From NCBI GenBank assembly GCA_005402585.1, contig BIFP01000011.1, positions 62,001 through 126,000 on the forward strand: a stretch of 64,000 bases of DNA. Reading direction: 5' to 3'. Every line of letters begins with the position of its first letter. The first letter of the stretch is position 1. A program made the position numbers and the translations under genes. Under the pieces are notes generated by a model. That model saw nothing but the letters and a program-made list of their open reading frames with translations. It was not told where the DNA came from and made no database searches. Shown here one piece after another: positions 33,224 through 41,764 of the stretch. The stretch is from Micromonosporaceae bacterium KJ-029. Lineage in GTDB: Bacteria > Actinomycetota > Actinomycetes > Mycobacteriales > Micromonosporaceae.

Positions 33224-34312
33224 TCAAAGGCGGATCGGCATCAGGATGGAGAAGGCGGCCTCGTCGTCGGGGCGGCGGATCGCCAGCGGGGTGATCGGAT
33301 CGTCCAACTCCAGCAGCAGTCGTGGGCCACCGGCCGCATCCAGCGCGTCGAGCAGGTACTCGCCGTTGACGCCGACGCGCAACTCGGTGGGGTCGGCGCC
33401 GACGAGGTCGTCGGGGCCAAGCAGACGCACCGCGTCCAGGGCACCCAGACCGAGCACGGTCACCGGCAGCGGCTCACCGGCATACTCCCGGGTGAGCGTC
33501 GGCTCGCCCGCCCGCAGTGCGGCGACCAGCCAGTCGGCGTCGACCGGGACCCGGCGGGCCGGCTCGCCGCCGGCCGCGCGTGGCAGCAGCGCGTGGTAGT
33601 CCGGGAAGTCGTACGGCAGGGCCGTGGCCCGCAGCGGCTGCCCGGCGATGTCGGCGACGACCTCCCGCCCGACCAGGGTCAGCCGCACCTCGCGGTCGCC
33701 CTCGTCCGCCTCGCCTAACAGCTGGCGCAACTCGTCGACCGTCGCCACCGGGAGCAGCGCCCGCACCGCCGGGCCGTGCACCGCCGCGTCGGCCCGGGAC
33801 ACCGCCAGCCGATGCCGGTCGGTGGCCACCAGCCGTACGCCGTCGCCGGCCACGTCGAGCAGGACGCCGGCCAGCGCCGGCAGGTCGGGGTCGGTGCCGA
33901 CGGCGAACCGGACCGCGTCGACGGCGGCGGCCAGGTCGCGGCCGGTCAGGACGACCCGGGTCGGCGCCAGCGGTTGGTCGGTCGGAAGCAGGGAACGGAT
34001 CCGGGACACCTCCCGGCGCGCGTCGGCCAGGCCGTCCTCCAACCGGCGCAGGTGCGCGTCGAGCAGCCGGTGCACGACTGCGGGCTCGGCGCGTACCGCT
34101 CGGGCGATCTCGGCCACCGGCATTCCGACCCGGCGTAGCCCGGCCACCAGCCGGGCCGGTGCCACCTGGTCGTCGGTGTACCGGCGGTACCCGGTGGCCG
34201 GGTCCACCCAGGCCGGAACCAGCACCCCGGCGGCGTCGTAGAACCGCAGGGCGCTCACCGTCAGCCCGCTGGCCCGGGCCAACTCGCCGATGCTGCGCAG
34301 GTCACTCTCCAC
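33224..34312 (-). CDS. MerR-type HTH fused to DNA sliding-clamp (DnaN-like) domains
   Basis: The protein has 362 residues. Residues 1-110 are a MerR regulator (SIGELARASGLTVSALRFYD, then ATGYRRYTDDQVAPARLV) with the coiled coil after it. From about 118 on the sequence follows DNA polymerase III beta clamp domain 2 (DLPALAGVLLDVAGDGVRLV, ATDRHRLAVSRA). Domain 3 follows (VNGEYLLDALDAAGG), ending FSILMPIRL where DnaN ends with its conserved M-P-x-R/K-x. Clamp domain 1 is missing, replaced by the MerR part. GTG start at 34312 with AGGA eight bases before. Whether it forms a ring, binds DNA polymerase partners or uses the fold as a ligand sensor is unknown. Confidence 0.87.
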   Translation of the reverse strand: MESDLRSIGELARASGLTVSALRFYDAAGVLVPAWVDPATGYRRYTDDQVAPARLVAGLRRVGMPVAEIARAVRAEPAVVHRLLDAHLRRLEDGLADARREVSRIRSLLPTDQPLAPTRVVLTGRDLAAAVDAVRFAVGTDPDLPALAGVLLDVAGDGVRLVATDRHRLAVSRADAAVHGPAVRALLPVATVDELRQLLGEADEGDREVRLTLVGREVVADIAGQPLRATALPYDFPDYHALLPRAAGGEPARRVPVDADWLVAALRAGEPTLTREYAGEPLPVTVLGLGALDAVRLLGPDDLVGADPTELRVGVNGEYLLDALDAAGGPRLLLELDDPITPLAIRRPDDEAAFSILMPIRL

Positions 34313-34399
34313 GACCCGATCCTGCCGTCTCGACCTGGTCGAGGGTCAAGCCGCCGCCGTCCGCGGGCGTGCGCCGTCCGCGGAAGTTGAGCCCAAGGT

Positions 34400-34451
34400 G
34401 TTAAGAAGGGGCCCCTGCTCTACCGCAGGCGTTAAGAAGGGGCCCTTCCTT
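34400..34451 (+). repeat. Interspersed GGGGCCCC repeat, copy C
   Basis: GTTAAGAAGGGGCCCC, TGCTCTACCGCAGGC, then GTTAAGAAGGGGCCC and TTCCTT. The two ends are direct repeats of GTTAAGAAGGGGCCC. It overlaps the last codons of the gene at 34432-35622 and supplies its TAA stop. Confidence 0.9.
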
Positions 34452-35622
34452 CGTCCAGGACGCGGAAGGTGAGGCCGGCGGTGGTGAGGCGGCGCAGGAG
34501 GGCATCGCCCATCGCGGTGACCGGTGTGACCTGACCCGATGTCGGTGGCAGGTCGTCCAGTGCCAGGCAGAGGGTGGACTCGGCGAGCATCTTGGCGGTC
34601 TCGTCGTACCCGGGATCGCCGCCGGCCACCTCGGTGACCACCCGCCGGCCACCACCGTTGCCGACGAACCGCACCCGGAACCACGACTTCGCCCGCTGCT
34701 CGGCGCTCGGACCCTGCCCGGAGGCGAGCCGGCCGAGCAGCCAGCGCCGGGTCGGCGGCAGCTTCACCAGCCCCATCAGGGCACCCAGAGCGGCACCGGC
34801 GACCAGCACCGTCGGCAACCGTTTCACCGCCGCGAAGTGCCGGTAGCGGAAGTCCGGCCCGTACTCGGGGCGGGCCGCCGCCGAGCGGCGTACCACCTGC
34901 GGGTCGATGGTCGGCAGCGGTACCGCCCAGACGGGCAGGTCCCGCGCTCGGGCCAGCTTGCCCGGCACGGCGCGGACCCGGCGGTCGGCCGGGCGCGGCT
35001 CGACCGCCCGGCGCTCGCGGGCCGCCCGGGACGTCTCGTCGGCGCGCGAGAAGGCGGTCAGCGCCGAGTGGTACGTGCCGGCGGAGATCCGCCCGCCGGC
35101 CCGGACGTAGCCGTCCACGGTGATCGGCACGTCGGCGGGCAACTGCTTGATCGTGAACCAGACGCCCAGGTCGTGCGGGATCGAGTCGAAGCCGCAGGAG
35201 TGCACAATCCGGGTGCCGGTGCGTACCGCCTCGGCGTGATGGCGCAGGTACATCAGGTCGACGAACTCCGGTTCGCCGGTGATGTCGAGGTAGTCGGTGC
35301 CGGCGGCGGCGCAGGCGGCCACCAGCGGCTCCCCGTGGTGGACGTACGGCCCGACGGTGCTGGCCACCACCCGGGCGGCGGTGGCCACCGCGCGCAGCGA
35401 CGCCGGGTCGGTGGCGTCGGCGGTGAGCAGCGGCATCCCGGCCAGCGCCGGATCGATCGCGGCCAACCGGTCGCGGACCGCGGCCAGCTTGTTCGGGTTA
35501 CGTCCGGCGATCGCCCAGCTCAGTCCGGGCGGCGCGTGCCGGGCCAGGTACTCCGCGGTGAGGCCGCCGGTGAACCCGGTCGCCCCGAACAGCACGACGT
35601 CGTACGCCCGCTCCGCAGCCAT
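34432..35622 (-). CDS. Saccharopine dehydrogenase-like / trans-acting enoyl reductase family protein
   Basis: The protein has 396 residues. The N-terminal Rossmann motif is VVLFGATGFTGGLTAEYLAR, followed by WAIAGRNPNKL and ASTVGPYVHHGEPLVAACA, then GTDYLDITGEPEF, all typical of the family. IVHSCGFDSIPHDLGVW is the central signature shared with mycobacterial trans-acting enoyl reductases. The last residues, EGRAPS, and the stop codon come from the interspersed repeat at 34400-34451, so the original C-terminus has been replaced or trimmed. It may reduce a lipid intermediate; the substrate is unknown. Confidence 0.9.
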   Translation of the reverse strand: MAAERAYDVVLFGATGFTGGLTAEYLARHAPPGLSWAIAGRNPNKLAAVRDRLAAIDPALAGMPLLTADATDPASLRAVATAARVVASTVGPYVHHGEPLVAACAAAGTDYLDITGEPEFVDLMYLRHHAEAVRTGTRIVHSCGFDSIPHDLGVWFTIKQLPADVPITVDGYVRAGGRISAGTYHSALTAFSRADETSRAARERRAVEPRPADRRVRAVPGKLARARDLPVWAVPLPTIDPQVVRRSAAARPEYGPDFRYRHFAAVKRLPTVLVAGAALGALMGLVKLPPTRRWLLGRLASGQGPSAEQRAKSWFRVRFVGNGGGRRVVTEVAGGDPGYDETAKMLAESTLCLALDDLPPTSGQVTPVTAMGDALLRRLTTAGLTFRVLDEGRAPS

Positions 35623-35745
35623 CCCGCGATCATGCCACCCTGGCGGTCGGACCGCCCGCCATGCGCCAGGGGCCGGGCAGGATCGCCCGGCGGCTGGCCG
35701 GGTGCGTGGCCGGACCGGTCGCGCCGAGGTCCGGCACAGCCCCGC

Positions 35746-36216
35746 TCATCCCGGCGGAAGCGCGGTGCGATCGGTGGGGGACCGGTCGGCGCGCAGCACC
35801 TCGCCGGCCTCGACGAGCTGCTTGACCTGCCACAACGTCTGACGTATCAGCGGCACCGGGTCGTCGCCCACCAGGTGTGCGGCCAGCCCCGGCGGGGTGA
35901 CGCCGGGCAACGGCCGGGCGGCCAGCTCGGTGCCCTGGCCACCCGGTGCCCGGCGCAGCTCCACCCGGACCGCCCCGTCGAGGCGACGCAGCGGCTCCGG
36001 CCACTCGCCGCCGGGCAGGATCTCGTCGGGCGGGCGCCCGATGGTCACCACCTGCCAGCGCCCCGGGTCGCCGCCCGCCCGTCCCGGCCTCACGCTCAGG
36101 TGGGCGGCGGTACCGCGCCGGCCGGCCCACCGGCGGGCGAGCGTGGTCCGCGTCGTCCGGACCGCCGCCTCGCCCAGGACGCCGGCCGCCGCGAGCACCG
36201 TACCGACCCGTCCCAA
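35746..36216 (-). CDS. Small conserved protein, unknown function
   Basis: The protein has 156 residues from TTG 36216, chosen because GGAGG lies six bases before it; GTG 36198 is an alternative. The start region is slightly hydrophobic (VGTVLAAAGVLGEAAV). The rest includes WQVVTIGRPPDEILPGGEWP, ELRRAPGGQGTELAARPLPG and PVPLIRQTLWQVKQLVEAGE. The pattern of strands and a final helix suggests an SRPBCC-like fold, but this is an impression only. The frame stays open upstream opposite the regulator gene, which is an artefact of GC-rich DNA. Confidence 0.62.
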   Translation of the reverse strand: MGRVGTVLAAAGVLGEAAVRTTRTTLARRWAGRRGTAAHLSVRPGRAGGDPGRWQVVTIGRPPDEILPGGEWPEPLRRLDGAVRVELRRAPGGQGTELAARPLPGVTPPGLAAHLVGDDPVPLIRQTLWQVKQLVEAGEVLRADRSPTDRTALPPG

Positions 36217-36348
36217 CCCGTACCTCCGGATCTCTCCACGCCATTTCCAACGTGCCGTCCGGCGGGGTGAACCGGGCTCCCCCGGAAGGGGTGAACCGCC
36301 CCCGGTGGGGTAACCGCCCGCCGCAGGACCGGGGAGGGGAACGCGTCC

Positions 36349-39225
36349 GTGGGGGTGGGCCGGATGCCGGATGACCGCAGCACCGTCCGGGTCGCCGCGG
36401 CGACCCGGGCACCCGCCGGCCCACCCCTGCTGGCGTCCCGGCTGACTCCCGCCGTGCTGCCCGAGCCGGTGGTCCTGCGGCCCCGGCTGGCCCGGTTGCT
36501 GGACGACGGGGTGGCCCGCCCGGTCACCCTGGTCCGCGCGCCGGCGGGCTGGGGAAAGACGACCCTGCTCGCCTCGTGGCGGCGCGCTGCCGTCGAGGCC
36601 GACCCGGACGCCCCGGCCCCGGCCTGGGTCTCGGTCGAGGTCGGCGACGACACCGACCGCCTGTGGTCGTACCTCGCGGCGGCGCTGCGCTCGGTCGTCG
36701 ACCCGGCGGCGGACCCGGCGACGGCACCGGCGCCCGACCGGGCACCGCGACCGGACGAGCTGGAACTGCTCGCCGCCGCCCTCGCCGCCCGGGAACGGCC
36801 GGTGGTGCTGGTCCTGGACGACCTGCACCGGATCACCGAACCGGCGGCGTTGTCCGGGCTGGAGTTCCTGTTGCGCCACACCGAGCAGCGGCTGCGCCTG
36901 GTGGCGGCCGGGCGCTCCGGCCTGCCGCTGGCGGTGCACCGGCTCCGGCTGGCCGGCGAGCTGACCGAGATCGGCCCGGACGAGCTGGCCTTCACCGGCG
37001 ACGAGATCGCCGACCTGCTGACCGCCCACGGGGTGGCGGTGCCGGCCGCCGCGGTGCGGCGACTGCGGCGGCGTACCGAGGGCTGGGCGGCGGCGCTGCG
37101 GTTCGCCGCGCTCGCCCTGCGCAGCCAGCCGGACCCGGAGCGCTGGATCGCCCGGCTCGGCGCGGACCAGCCGGAGATCGCCGGCTACCTGCGCGAGGAG
37201 GTGCTGGCCGGGCTGGAACCGCGAAACCGTGAGCTGCTGCGCCGCGCCGCGGTCGCGGACACGGTCTGCGCCGGGCTCGCCGACGCGCTGACCGGCGACG
37301 CGGACGCCGAGGGGCGGCTGGGCGGGCTCGCGGAGGACGCCGGCCTGCTGCACTCCGACGGCGGCCACCCGGCGTGGTACCGCTGCCATCCGCTCCTCGC
37401 CGACCTGCTGTACCGCGAGTTGGGCAGGCTGCCCGCCGAGGAGTTGCGCGACCTGCACCTGCGCGCGGCCGGCTGGTACGCCGGCAACGGCCGGCCGGAG
37501 GCGGCCCTACGGCACGCGCTGGCCGGTGGAGACTGGATCAGCGCCACCGACCTGTTCGTGACCCGGTGGCCGGACCTCGTACCGTACGATCGGATCTCCC
37601 GTGCCGGGACGGCGCCCGCGTCGCCGCCCGCCGATGCGGTGGAGCGTGACCCGGAACTCGCGCTGGCCTGTGCCGTCCAGCGGGCCCTCGACGGTGACGC
37701 CGACGCCGCCCGCACGTACCTGCAACTGGCCGCCGGGTGCGCCCGGTCGCTGCCGGAACCGCGCCGGGCCCGGTTTGGGCGGCTGGTCGCCGTGGTCGAA
37801 CTCGCCCTGGCCCGCCTCGCCGGCGACCCCGATGCGGTACGCGCCACCGCCGCCCGGTTGCTCGCCACCCGCACGGCGAACCCGCCCCCCAGCTCGGAGA
37901 CCGCTCGCGGTGATGCCGGGAACGCCCGGATCGACGCCGGGGCCGCTGCCGGCGCGGCGCCTCGAGCGGACCTGCCGGACTTTCCCGGGGTGGCATCTCA
38001 AGCGGACACCGCGGTGTCTGCCGGAGCGCCGCGGGCCGATGCCGGCGGCGATGCCGACGTGCGGGCGGTGGCCGGGACCGCGCTGGCGCTGCTCGCGCTG
38101 GACGCGGGCGATCTGATCGGGGCGGCGACCGGCTTCGGGGCGGCGCTGGCGGCGGCCAGGGAGGCGGGACGGCCGCGTACCGAACTGGTCTGCGCCAGCC
38201 GGTGGGCCGTGATCGCGGCGCTGCGGGGCGAGCTGCGGGCGGCCGAGGAGGCGGCCCGGGCCGCCCTCGCCCTGCCGCCCTGTCAGGGCTGGTCGGCGCA
38301 GGTCGACTGCGGATACGCCTACCTGGCGCTGGCCCTGGTGGCGCTGCATCGGGCCCAGCCGGTGGAGGCCGAGGCGAACCTGGCGCTGGCCGGCGCGGCG
38401 ACCGGGGAACCACCCGCCGGTGCGGTTGCGGCGTGGTGCCGGGCCCACCTGCGCTACGACGAGGGGGACCTGACCGCCGGCCATCGGTTGCTGGTGGAGG
38501 CCCGGCAGGCGTGGTCGGGTCGGGCCGGCGAACTGGCGGCGCTGCTGCTCGCCGCCGAGGCTGACCTACACAGTGCCCGGGGCGACCTGCAGACCGCCCG
38601 GGATCTGGCCGGCGACCGCCCGCCCAGGCCGGTGACCGGGCCGGAGGCACCGCTGGCCGTGGCGGCGGCCCGGGTCGAGCTGCGGGCCGGCGATCCGCGC
38701 GCCGCCGCGCGCCGGCTGCCGGACTGGACGGCGGCGTCGACGGCCGACTGGCCGCTGCCGGTACGCCTCGACGCCGCGTTGCTCGACGCGCTGCTCGCCC
38801 TGCGTGGCGGCGACGAGCGGCGGGCCGGTCGGACCCTTGAACGGGCGCTCGACCTGGCCGCCCCGGACGGCTACCGCCGACCGTTCATCCGGGCCGAGCC
38901 GGGCCTGCGGGATCTGCTCAGCGCCCACCTCGACGCCGGCACGGCGCACTGGCCGACGGTCAGTGATCTGGTCCGTACCGTCGACGTGCCACCCGAGCGG
39001 GGGACGGCCGGTGCCCCGGTGGCGCCGTTGGGTGAGCCGCTGACCGAGCGGGAGCTGACCATCCTGCGGTACCTGCAGAGCATCCTGTCCAACGTGGAGA
39101 TCGCGGCCGAGCTGTCGGTCTCGGTCAACACCGTCAAGACGCACGTCCGCAACATCTACCGCAAGCTCGACGCCACCCGACGCCGCGACGCCGTCCGCCG
39201 CGCCCGCGAACTCCACCTGATCTGA
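36349..39225 (+). CDS. Large ATP-binding LuxR (LAL/MalT-type) regulator
   Basis: The protein has 958 residues with a GTG after GGAGGGGA; ATG 36364 is possible. The N-terminal STAND ATPase has Walker A LVRAPAGWGKTTLLASW and Walker B PVVLVLDDLHRI. LTEIGPDELAFTGDEIADLL and RTEGWAAALRFAALAL follow as in MalT. The middle is helical TPR-like, with an Ala/Pro/Asp-rich insertion near residues 510-570. The C-terminus is a LuxR HTH (LTERELTILRYLQSILSNVE, IAAELSVSVNTVKTHVRNIY). Such proteins are activated by a small ligand plus ATP. Targets are not evident; neighbours are unrelated in function. Confidence 0.94.
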   Translation: MGVGRMPDDRSTVRVAAATRAPAGPPLLASRLTPAVLPEPVVLRPRLARLLDDGVARPVTLVRAPAGWGKTTLLASWRRAAVEADPDAPAPAWVSVEVGDDTDRLWSYLAAALRSVVDPAADPATAPAPDRAPRPDELELLAAALAARERPVVLVLDDLHRITEPAALSGLEFLLRHTEQRLRLVAAGRSGLPLAVHRLRLAGELTEIGPDELAFTGDEIADLLTAHGVAVPAAAVRRLRRRTEGWAAALRFAALALRSQPDPERWIARLGADQPEIAGYLREEVLAGLEPRNRELLRRAAVADTVCAGLADALTGDADAEGRLGGLAEDAGLLHSDGGHPAWYRCHPLLADLLYRELGRLPAEELRDLHLRAAGWYAGNGRPEAALRHALAGGDWISATDLFVTRWPDLVPYDRISRAGTAPASPPADAVERDPELALACAVQRALDGDADAARTYLQLAAGCARSLPEPRRARFGRLVAVVELALARLAGDPDAVRATAARLLATRTANPPPSSETARGDAGNARIDAGAAAGAAPRADLPDFPGVASQADTAVSAGAPRADAGGDADVRAVAGTALALLALDAGDLIGAATGFGAALAAAREAGRPRTELVCASRWAVIAALRGELRAAEEAARAALALPPCQGWSAQVDCGYAYLALALVALHRAQPVEAEANLALAGAATGEPPAGAVAAWCRAHLRYDEGDLTAGHRLLVEARQAWSGRAGELAALLLAAEADLHSARGDLQTARDLAGDRPPRPVTGPEAPLAVAAARVELRAGDPRAAARRLPDWTAASTADWPLPVRLDAALLDALLALRGGDERRAGRTLERALDLAAPDGYRRPFIRAEPGLRDLLSAHLDAGTAHWPTVSDLVRTVDVPPERGTAGAPVAPLGEPLTERELTILRYLQSILSNVEIAAELSVSVNTVKTHVRNIYRKLDATRRRDAVRRARELHLI

Positions 39226-39241
39226 CCCATCCGGGTGGGGA

Positions 39242-39802
39242 TCAGGGGGTGGCGGCGGTGTCCACGGCGGTGAGGAGGGTGGCCAGGTCGTAGTCGCCGT
39301 CGTGGCGGGAGTCGTTGACGAAGAGGGTGGGCGTGGCGTCCACCCCGCTGCGGATTCCACCGACGAAGTCGTGCCGGATCCGGTCGGCGTTGGCGTGCCG
39401 CCCGATCTCCGCCTCCACCTCGTCGACGGGCAGGCCGAGTTGTTCGACGCCGAGCGTGAGGTGCACCGGGTCCAGTTGGTCCTGGTGCTCGAAGAGCCAG
39501 TCGTGCATCTCCCAGTACCGGCCCCGCCGCCCGGCGGCCTCGGCCGCCTCGGCGGCTCGTTCGGCGTACGGGTGGATGTTCGAGATCGGGAAGTGTCGGT
39601 AGACCAGGCGAACCGTCTCGGCCCGCTGCCGCAGCACCTCCCGGAGGTTGGCGTGCGCGAGCCCGCAGAACGGGCACTGGAAGTCGCCGTACTCGACGAT
39701 CGTCACCGGCGCGTCGGCCGGGCCCCGGACGTGGTCGTGTTCGGTGACAGGGGTGCGCAGCCGCGCAGTGACCTGCAATGGCGTGGTCAGCCGATCGGTC
39801 AT
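39242..39802 (-). CDS. DsbA-like thioredoxin-fold protein
   Basis: The 186-residue protein has the redox motif CPFC in VEYGDFQCPFCGLAHA, then VRLVYRHFPISNIHPYA and the cis-Pro loop VDATPTLFVN. There is no signal peptide, so it acts in the cytoplasm. Its sequence matches the thioredoxin_4 domain that also occurs fused to NhaA antiporters. Probable role: thiol-disulfide exchange or arsenate/stress related; the partner is unknown. It is convergent with the LAL regulator, 16 bases apart. Confidence 0.9.
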   Translation of the reverse strand: MTDRLTTPLQVTARLRTPVTEHDHVRGPADAPVTIVEYGDFQCPFCGLAHANLREVLRQRAETVRLVYRHFPISNIHPYAERAAEAAEAAGRRGRYWEMHDWLFEHQDQLDPVHLTLGVEQLGLPVDEVEAEIGRHANADRIRHDFVGGIRSGVDATPTLFVNDSRHDGDYDLATLLTAVDTAATP

Positions 39803-39855
39803 GAGTGCCAGCCTCGTACCCGGCCGGGTGAGGGCGGCTCACCCGGCCCGGGTGG

Positions 39856-40545
39856 TCAGCGCAGCACCGGGGCCACCGCGATGTGGTTCTGCACCTCGCG
39901 GATGCCTGGCGCGGACCAGACGACCCGCTCCACCTCGGCCCGTTCGGGCATCGAGTGCACCAGTCCACCCAGCAGCACCGTGTCGCCGTGTACGCGTACC
40001 GTGACCTGCTCCGCCTCGGTGGCCCGGTTGCGGGCCAGCGCGTCGACGATCCGCTGGGCCAGTGCCGTGCCGTCCGGGCGGACCGGTGGCCGGACGATGA
40101 TCCCGTTGCTGACCCCGCGTACGCCGGTGAGCCGACCGACCGCCTCCTCGGCGGCGCGGCGCTGGTACTCCCACTCGACCTCGCCGTGCAGGGTGACCCA
40201 GCCCTGCGAGACGGTCACGTCGAGTTCCTCGACCGGTACGAAGGCGTGCCACTCCAGGGCGTGTTCGACCGCCGCGGCGATCTCCGGGTCGGTGCGCTCG
40301 GCGCCGGTGACCAGCCGTACGGCGACATCGTTGGCGACCGCCCGGACCTGGGCGACCCGGTGGGCGGCCCGCTCCGCCGCCCACTTCTTGGCGTAGCTGT
40401 CCACCCGCCCGGTCAGGGTCACCACGCCCTCGGTGACGGTCACCCCGATCTCGTGCGGTTGCACCCGGGGCTCCCAGTCGAGTTCGTCGAGCACCGAGGA
40501 CTGGATGTCCTGGTCGGTGCGGTTGATCGTCGAGATGCTTGCCAT
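39856..40545 (-). CDS. Triple BON-domain protein
   Basis: The 229-residue protein has three tandem ~65-residue BON domains, recognised by repeated IGVTVTEGVVTLTGRVDSYA, LDVTVSQGWVTLHGEVEWEY and VTVRVHGDTVLLGGLVHSM. GGAG precedes the ATG at 40545. There is no signal sequence. BON proteins bind membranes or stabilise the envelope under stress (OsmY, Kbp); the three-domain form without signal is common in soil bacteria. It sits next to other small stress- and envelope-related genes. Confidence 0.92.
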   Translation of the reverse strand: MASISTINRTDQDIQSSVLDELDWEPRVQPHEIGVTVTEGVVTLTGRVDSYAKKWAAERAAHRVAQVRAVANDVAVRLVTGAERTDPEIAAAVEHALEWHAFVPVEELDVTVSQGWVTLHGEVEWEYQRRAAEEAVGRLTGVRGVSNGIIVRPPVRPDGTALAQRIVDALARNRATEAEQVTVRVHGDTVLLGGLVHSMPERAEVERVVWSAPGIREVQNHIAVAPVLR

Positions 40546-40652
40546 CGGTCGCTCCTTTCTCGGGTGCGGGTGCGGACCGGGATGGAGGTCCGCCGGGACC
40601 GAGCCTGGTGACCGACCGGGTGATCCGGCGTCACCCGGATCGTGCGAGGTTG

Positions 40653-40666
40653 TGGGAGCGCTTCCA
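40653..40666. promoter_or_regulatory. CebR-like operator
   Basis: TGGGAGCGCTTCCA differs at one position from TGGGAGCGCTCCCA, the operator of the cellulose-utilisation repressor CebR of streptomycetes. It overlaps the probable -35 region (TTCCAT, 40662-40667) upstream of the CBM2 remnant; TAGTGT at 40685-40690 is a fitting -10. Confidence 0.75.
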
Positions 40667-40688
40667 TTCTTCTTCCGGAAGGGCTAGT

Positions 40689-41102
40689 GTGAGCGCATTC
40701 CTCGGGTGCGGGAGCCGTCGCGCCGGTAGCCGGAGTCAGGGCAGCTCCGACGGTGTTCCGCGTACGTCGCCCGCCCCAGGTGGGGGCACGGGCGTGTCCC
40801 CCGGATCCCCGCGCTACCAGATCGTCAACTCCTGGCCCGGCGGTTTCCAGGGCGAGGTGGTGGTGCGCAACGCGGGCACCGGGTCGATCAGTGGTTGGAC
40901 GGTCGGCTGGACGTTCCCGAACGGCCAGCAGATCACCCAGATCTGGGGCGGCACCCATACCCGGACCGGCGCGACCGTGTCGGTACGGGACGCGGGCTAC
41001 AACGGTGTCCTCGCCCCCGGTGCGACCGGCACCGCCGGCTTCCTCGCCAGCGCCACCGGCGCCAACAGTCCACCCACCACCATCACCTGCACCACCCGCT
41101 GA
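40689..41102 (+). pseudogene. Orphan CBM2 cellulose-binding module, probable cellulase remnant
   Basis: The frame from GTG 40689 gives 137 residues. The first ~40 are linker-like (SSDGVPRTSPAPGGGTGVSP). The remainder is a CBM2: YQIVNSWPGGFQGEVVVRNA, ISGWTVGWTFPNGQQITQIW, YNGVLAPGATGTAGFLASAT, with the surface Trp residues that bind cellulose. The first disulfide cysteine of CBM2 is replaced (SPRYQ instead of C-x-V-x-Y), and there is no signal peptide or catalytic domain. A CebR-like box stands 23-36 bp upstream. Best reading: a cellulase gene that lost its signal and catalytic parts by internal deletion; a small intracellular module is less likely. Confidence 0.72.
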
Positions 41103-41128
41103 CCGTCCACCCCGCGGCCAGCACAGCG

Positions 41129-41163
41129 GGCCCCGTCCGACCGGTGAGGTCGGGCGGGGCCCG
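41129..41163. terminator. Bidirectional terminator hairpin
   Basis: GGGCCCCGTCCGACC (41129-41143) and GGTCGGGCGGGGCCC (41149-41163) pair with one mismatch around a five-base loop, between convergent genes. Confidence 0.75.
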
Positions 41164-41179
41164 TCGCGTCGGACCCTGG

Positions 41180-41578
41180 TCAGCGTTCGGCGGGGGAGTC
41201 GGGCCGTGCCACGTCGACGAACTCGATGTCGTCGACGGCCCGGTCGTGGCTGCCGGCGGCCCGGGCGGCGGTGCCGGCGGCCCAGCCGATCGCGGCACCG
41301 ACAAGCGCCGCGCCGACCAGGAACGCCCAGGGCAGTGCGGGACGGCGCCCGGCGAGCGCGTCGAAGGCGCGGGTGGCTCGGTGGCGGGCCTCCTCGGCGG
41401 CCGAACCGACCAGGTCACCGGCCTCGTCGGCGAGGCCGGTGGAGGCGTGGCGGGCCGAGCGGGCGGTGTCGCGGATGCCGTCGCCCGCGGTGTTCACGGC
41501 CGAGACGAGGTGCTGCCACGCATGGTCCGCGATCCGCTCCGGCTTGCTGCGGCGCTCCAACAGGTTGGTTCCGAACAT
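41180..41578 (-). CDS. Small membrane-anchored helical protein
   Basis: The protein has 132 residues; ATG 41578 follows GAGGAGGGAAG. The N-terminal half is amphipathic helix (RIADHAWQHLVSAVNTAGDG, ASTGLADEAGDLVGSAAEEA), like apolipoprotein or YtxH-type proteins. One membrane segment follows (ALPWAFLVGAALVGAAIGWA), then an acidic C-terminus. Probably an inner-membrane stress or envelope protein. No defined family. Confidence 0.82.
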   Translation of the reverse strand: MFGTNLLERRSKPERIADHAWQHLVSAVNTAGDGIRDTARSARHASTGLADEAGDLVGSAAEEARHRATRAFDALAGRRPALPWAFLVGAALVGAAIGWAAGTAARAAGSHDRAVDDIEFVDVARPDSPAER

Positions 41579-41764
41579 GGTGCTTCCCTCCTCGACAGTG
41601 CCGAGGCCGGTGCCCAGGCCAGACCTCGGCGGTTTGCCCGGCGTGCGGCGGTTCGCCAACGGAGGCTGTGCCCAGCCGGATGCCGCCGCAAACCCCCGGC
41701 GGCCGATCGGCGTACCGGCGACGGCCGCCGCGCTCAGGCCAGCCCGGGTGTCCCGTCGTCCCGG

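Noticed and set aside
35746..37458. A 570-codon minus-strand frame opposite the start of the LAL regulator
   Set aside because: Only its 3' part (to about 36216) reads like protein and has a ribosome site; the rest is the shadow of the plus-strand regulator, which has clear Walker motifs.
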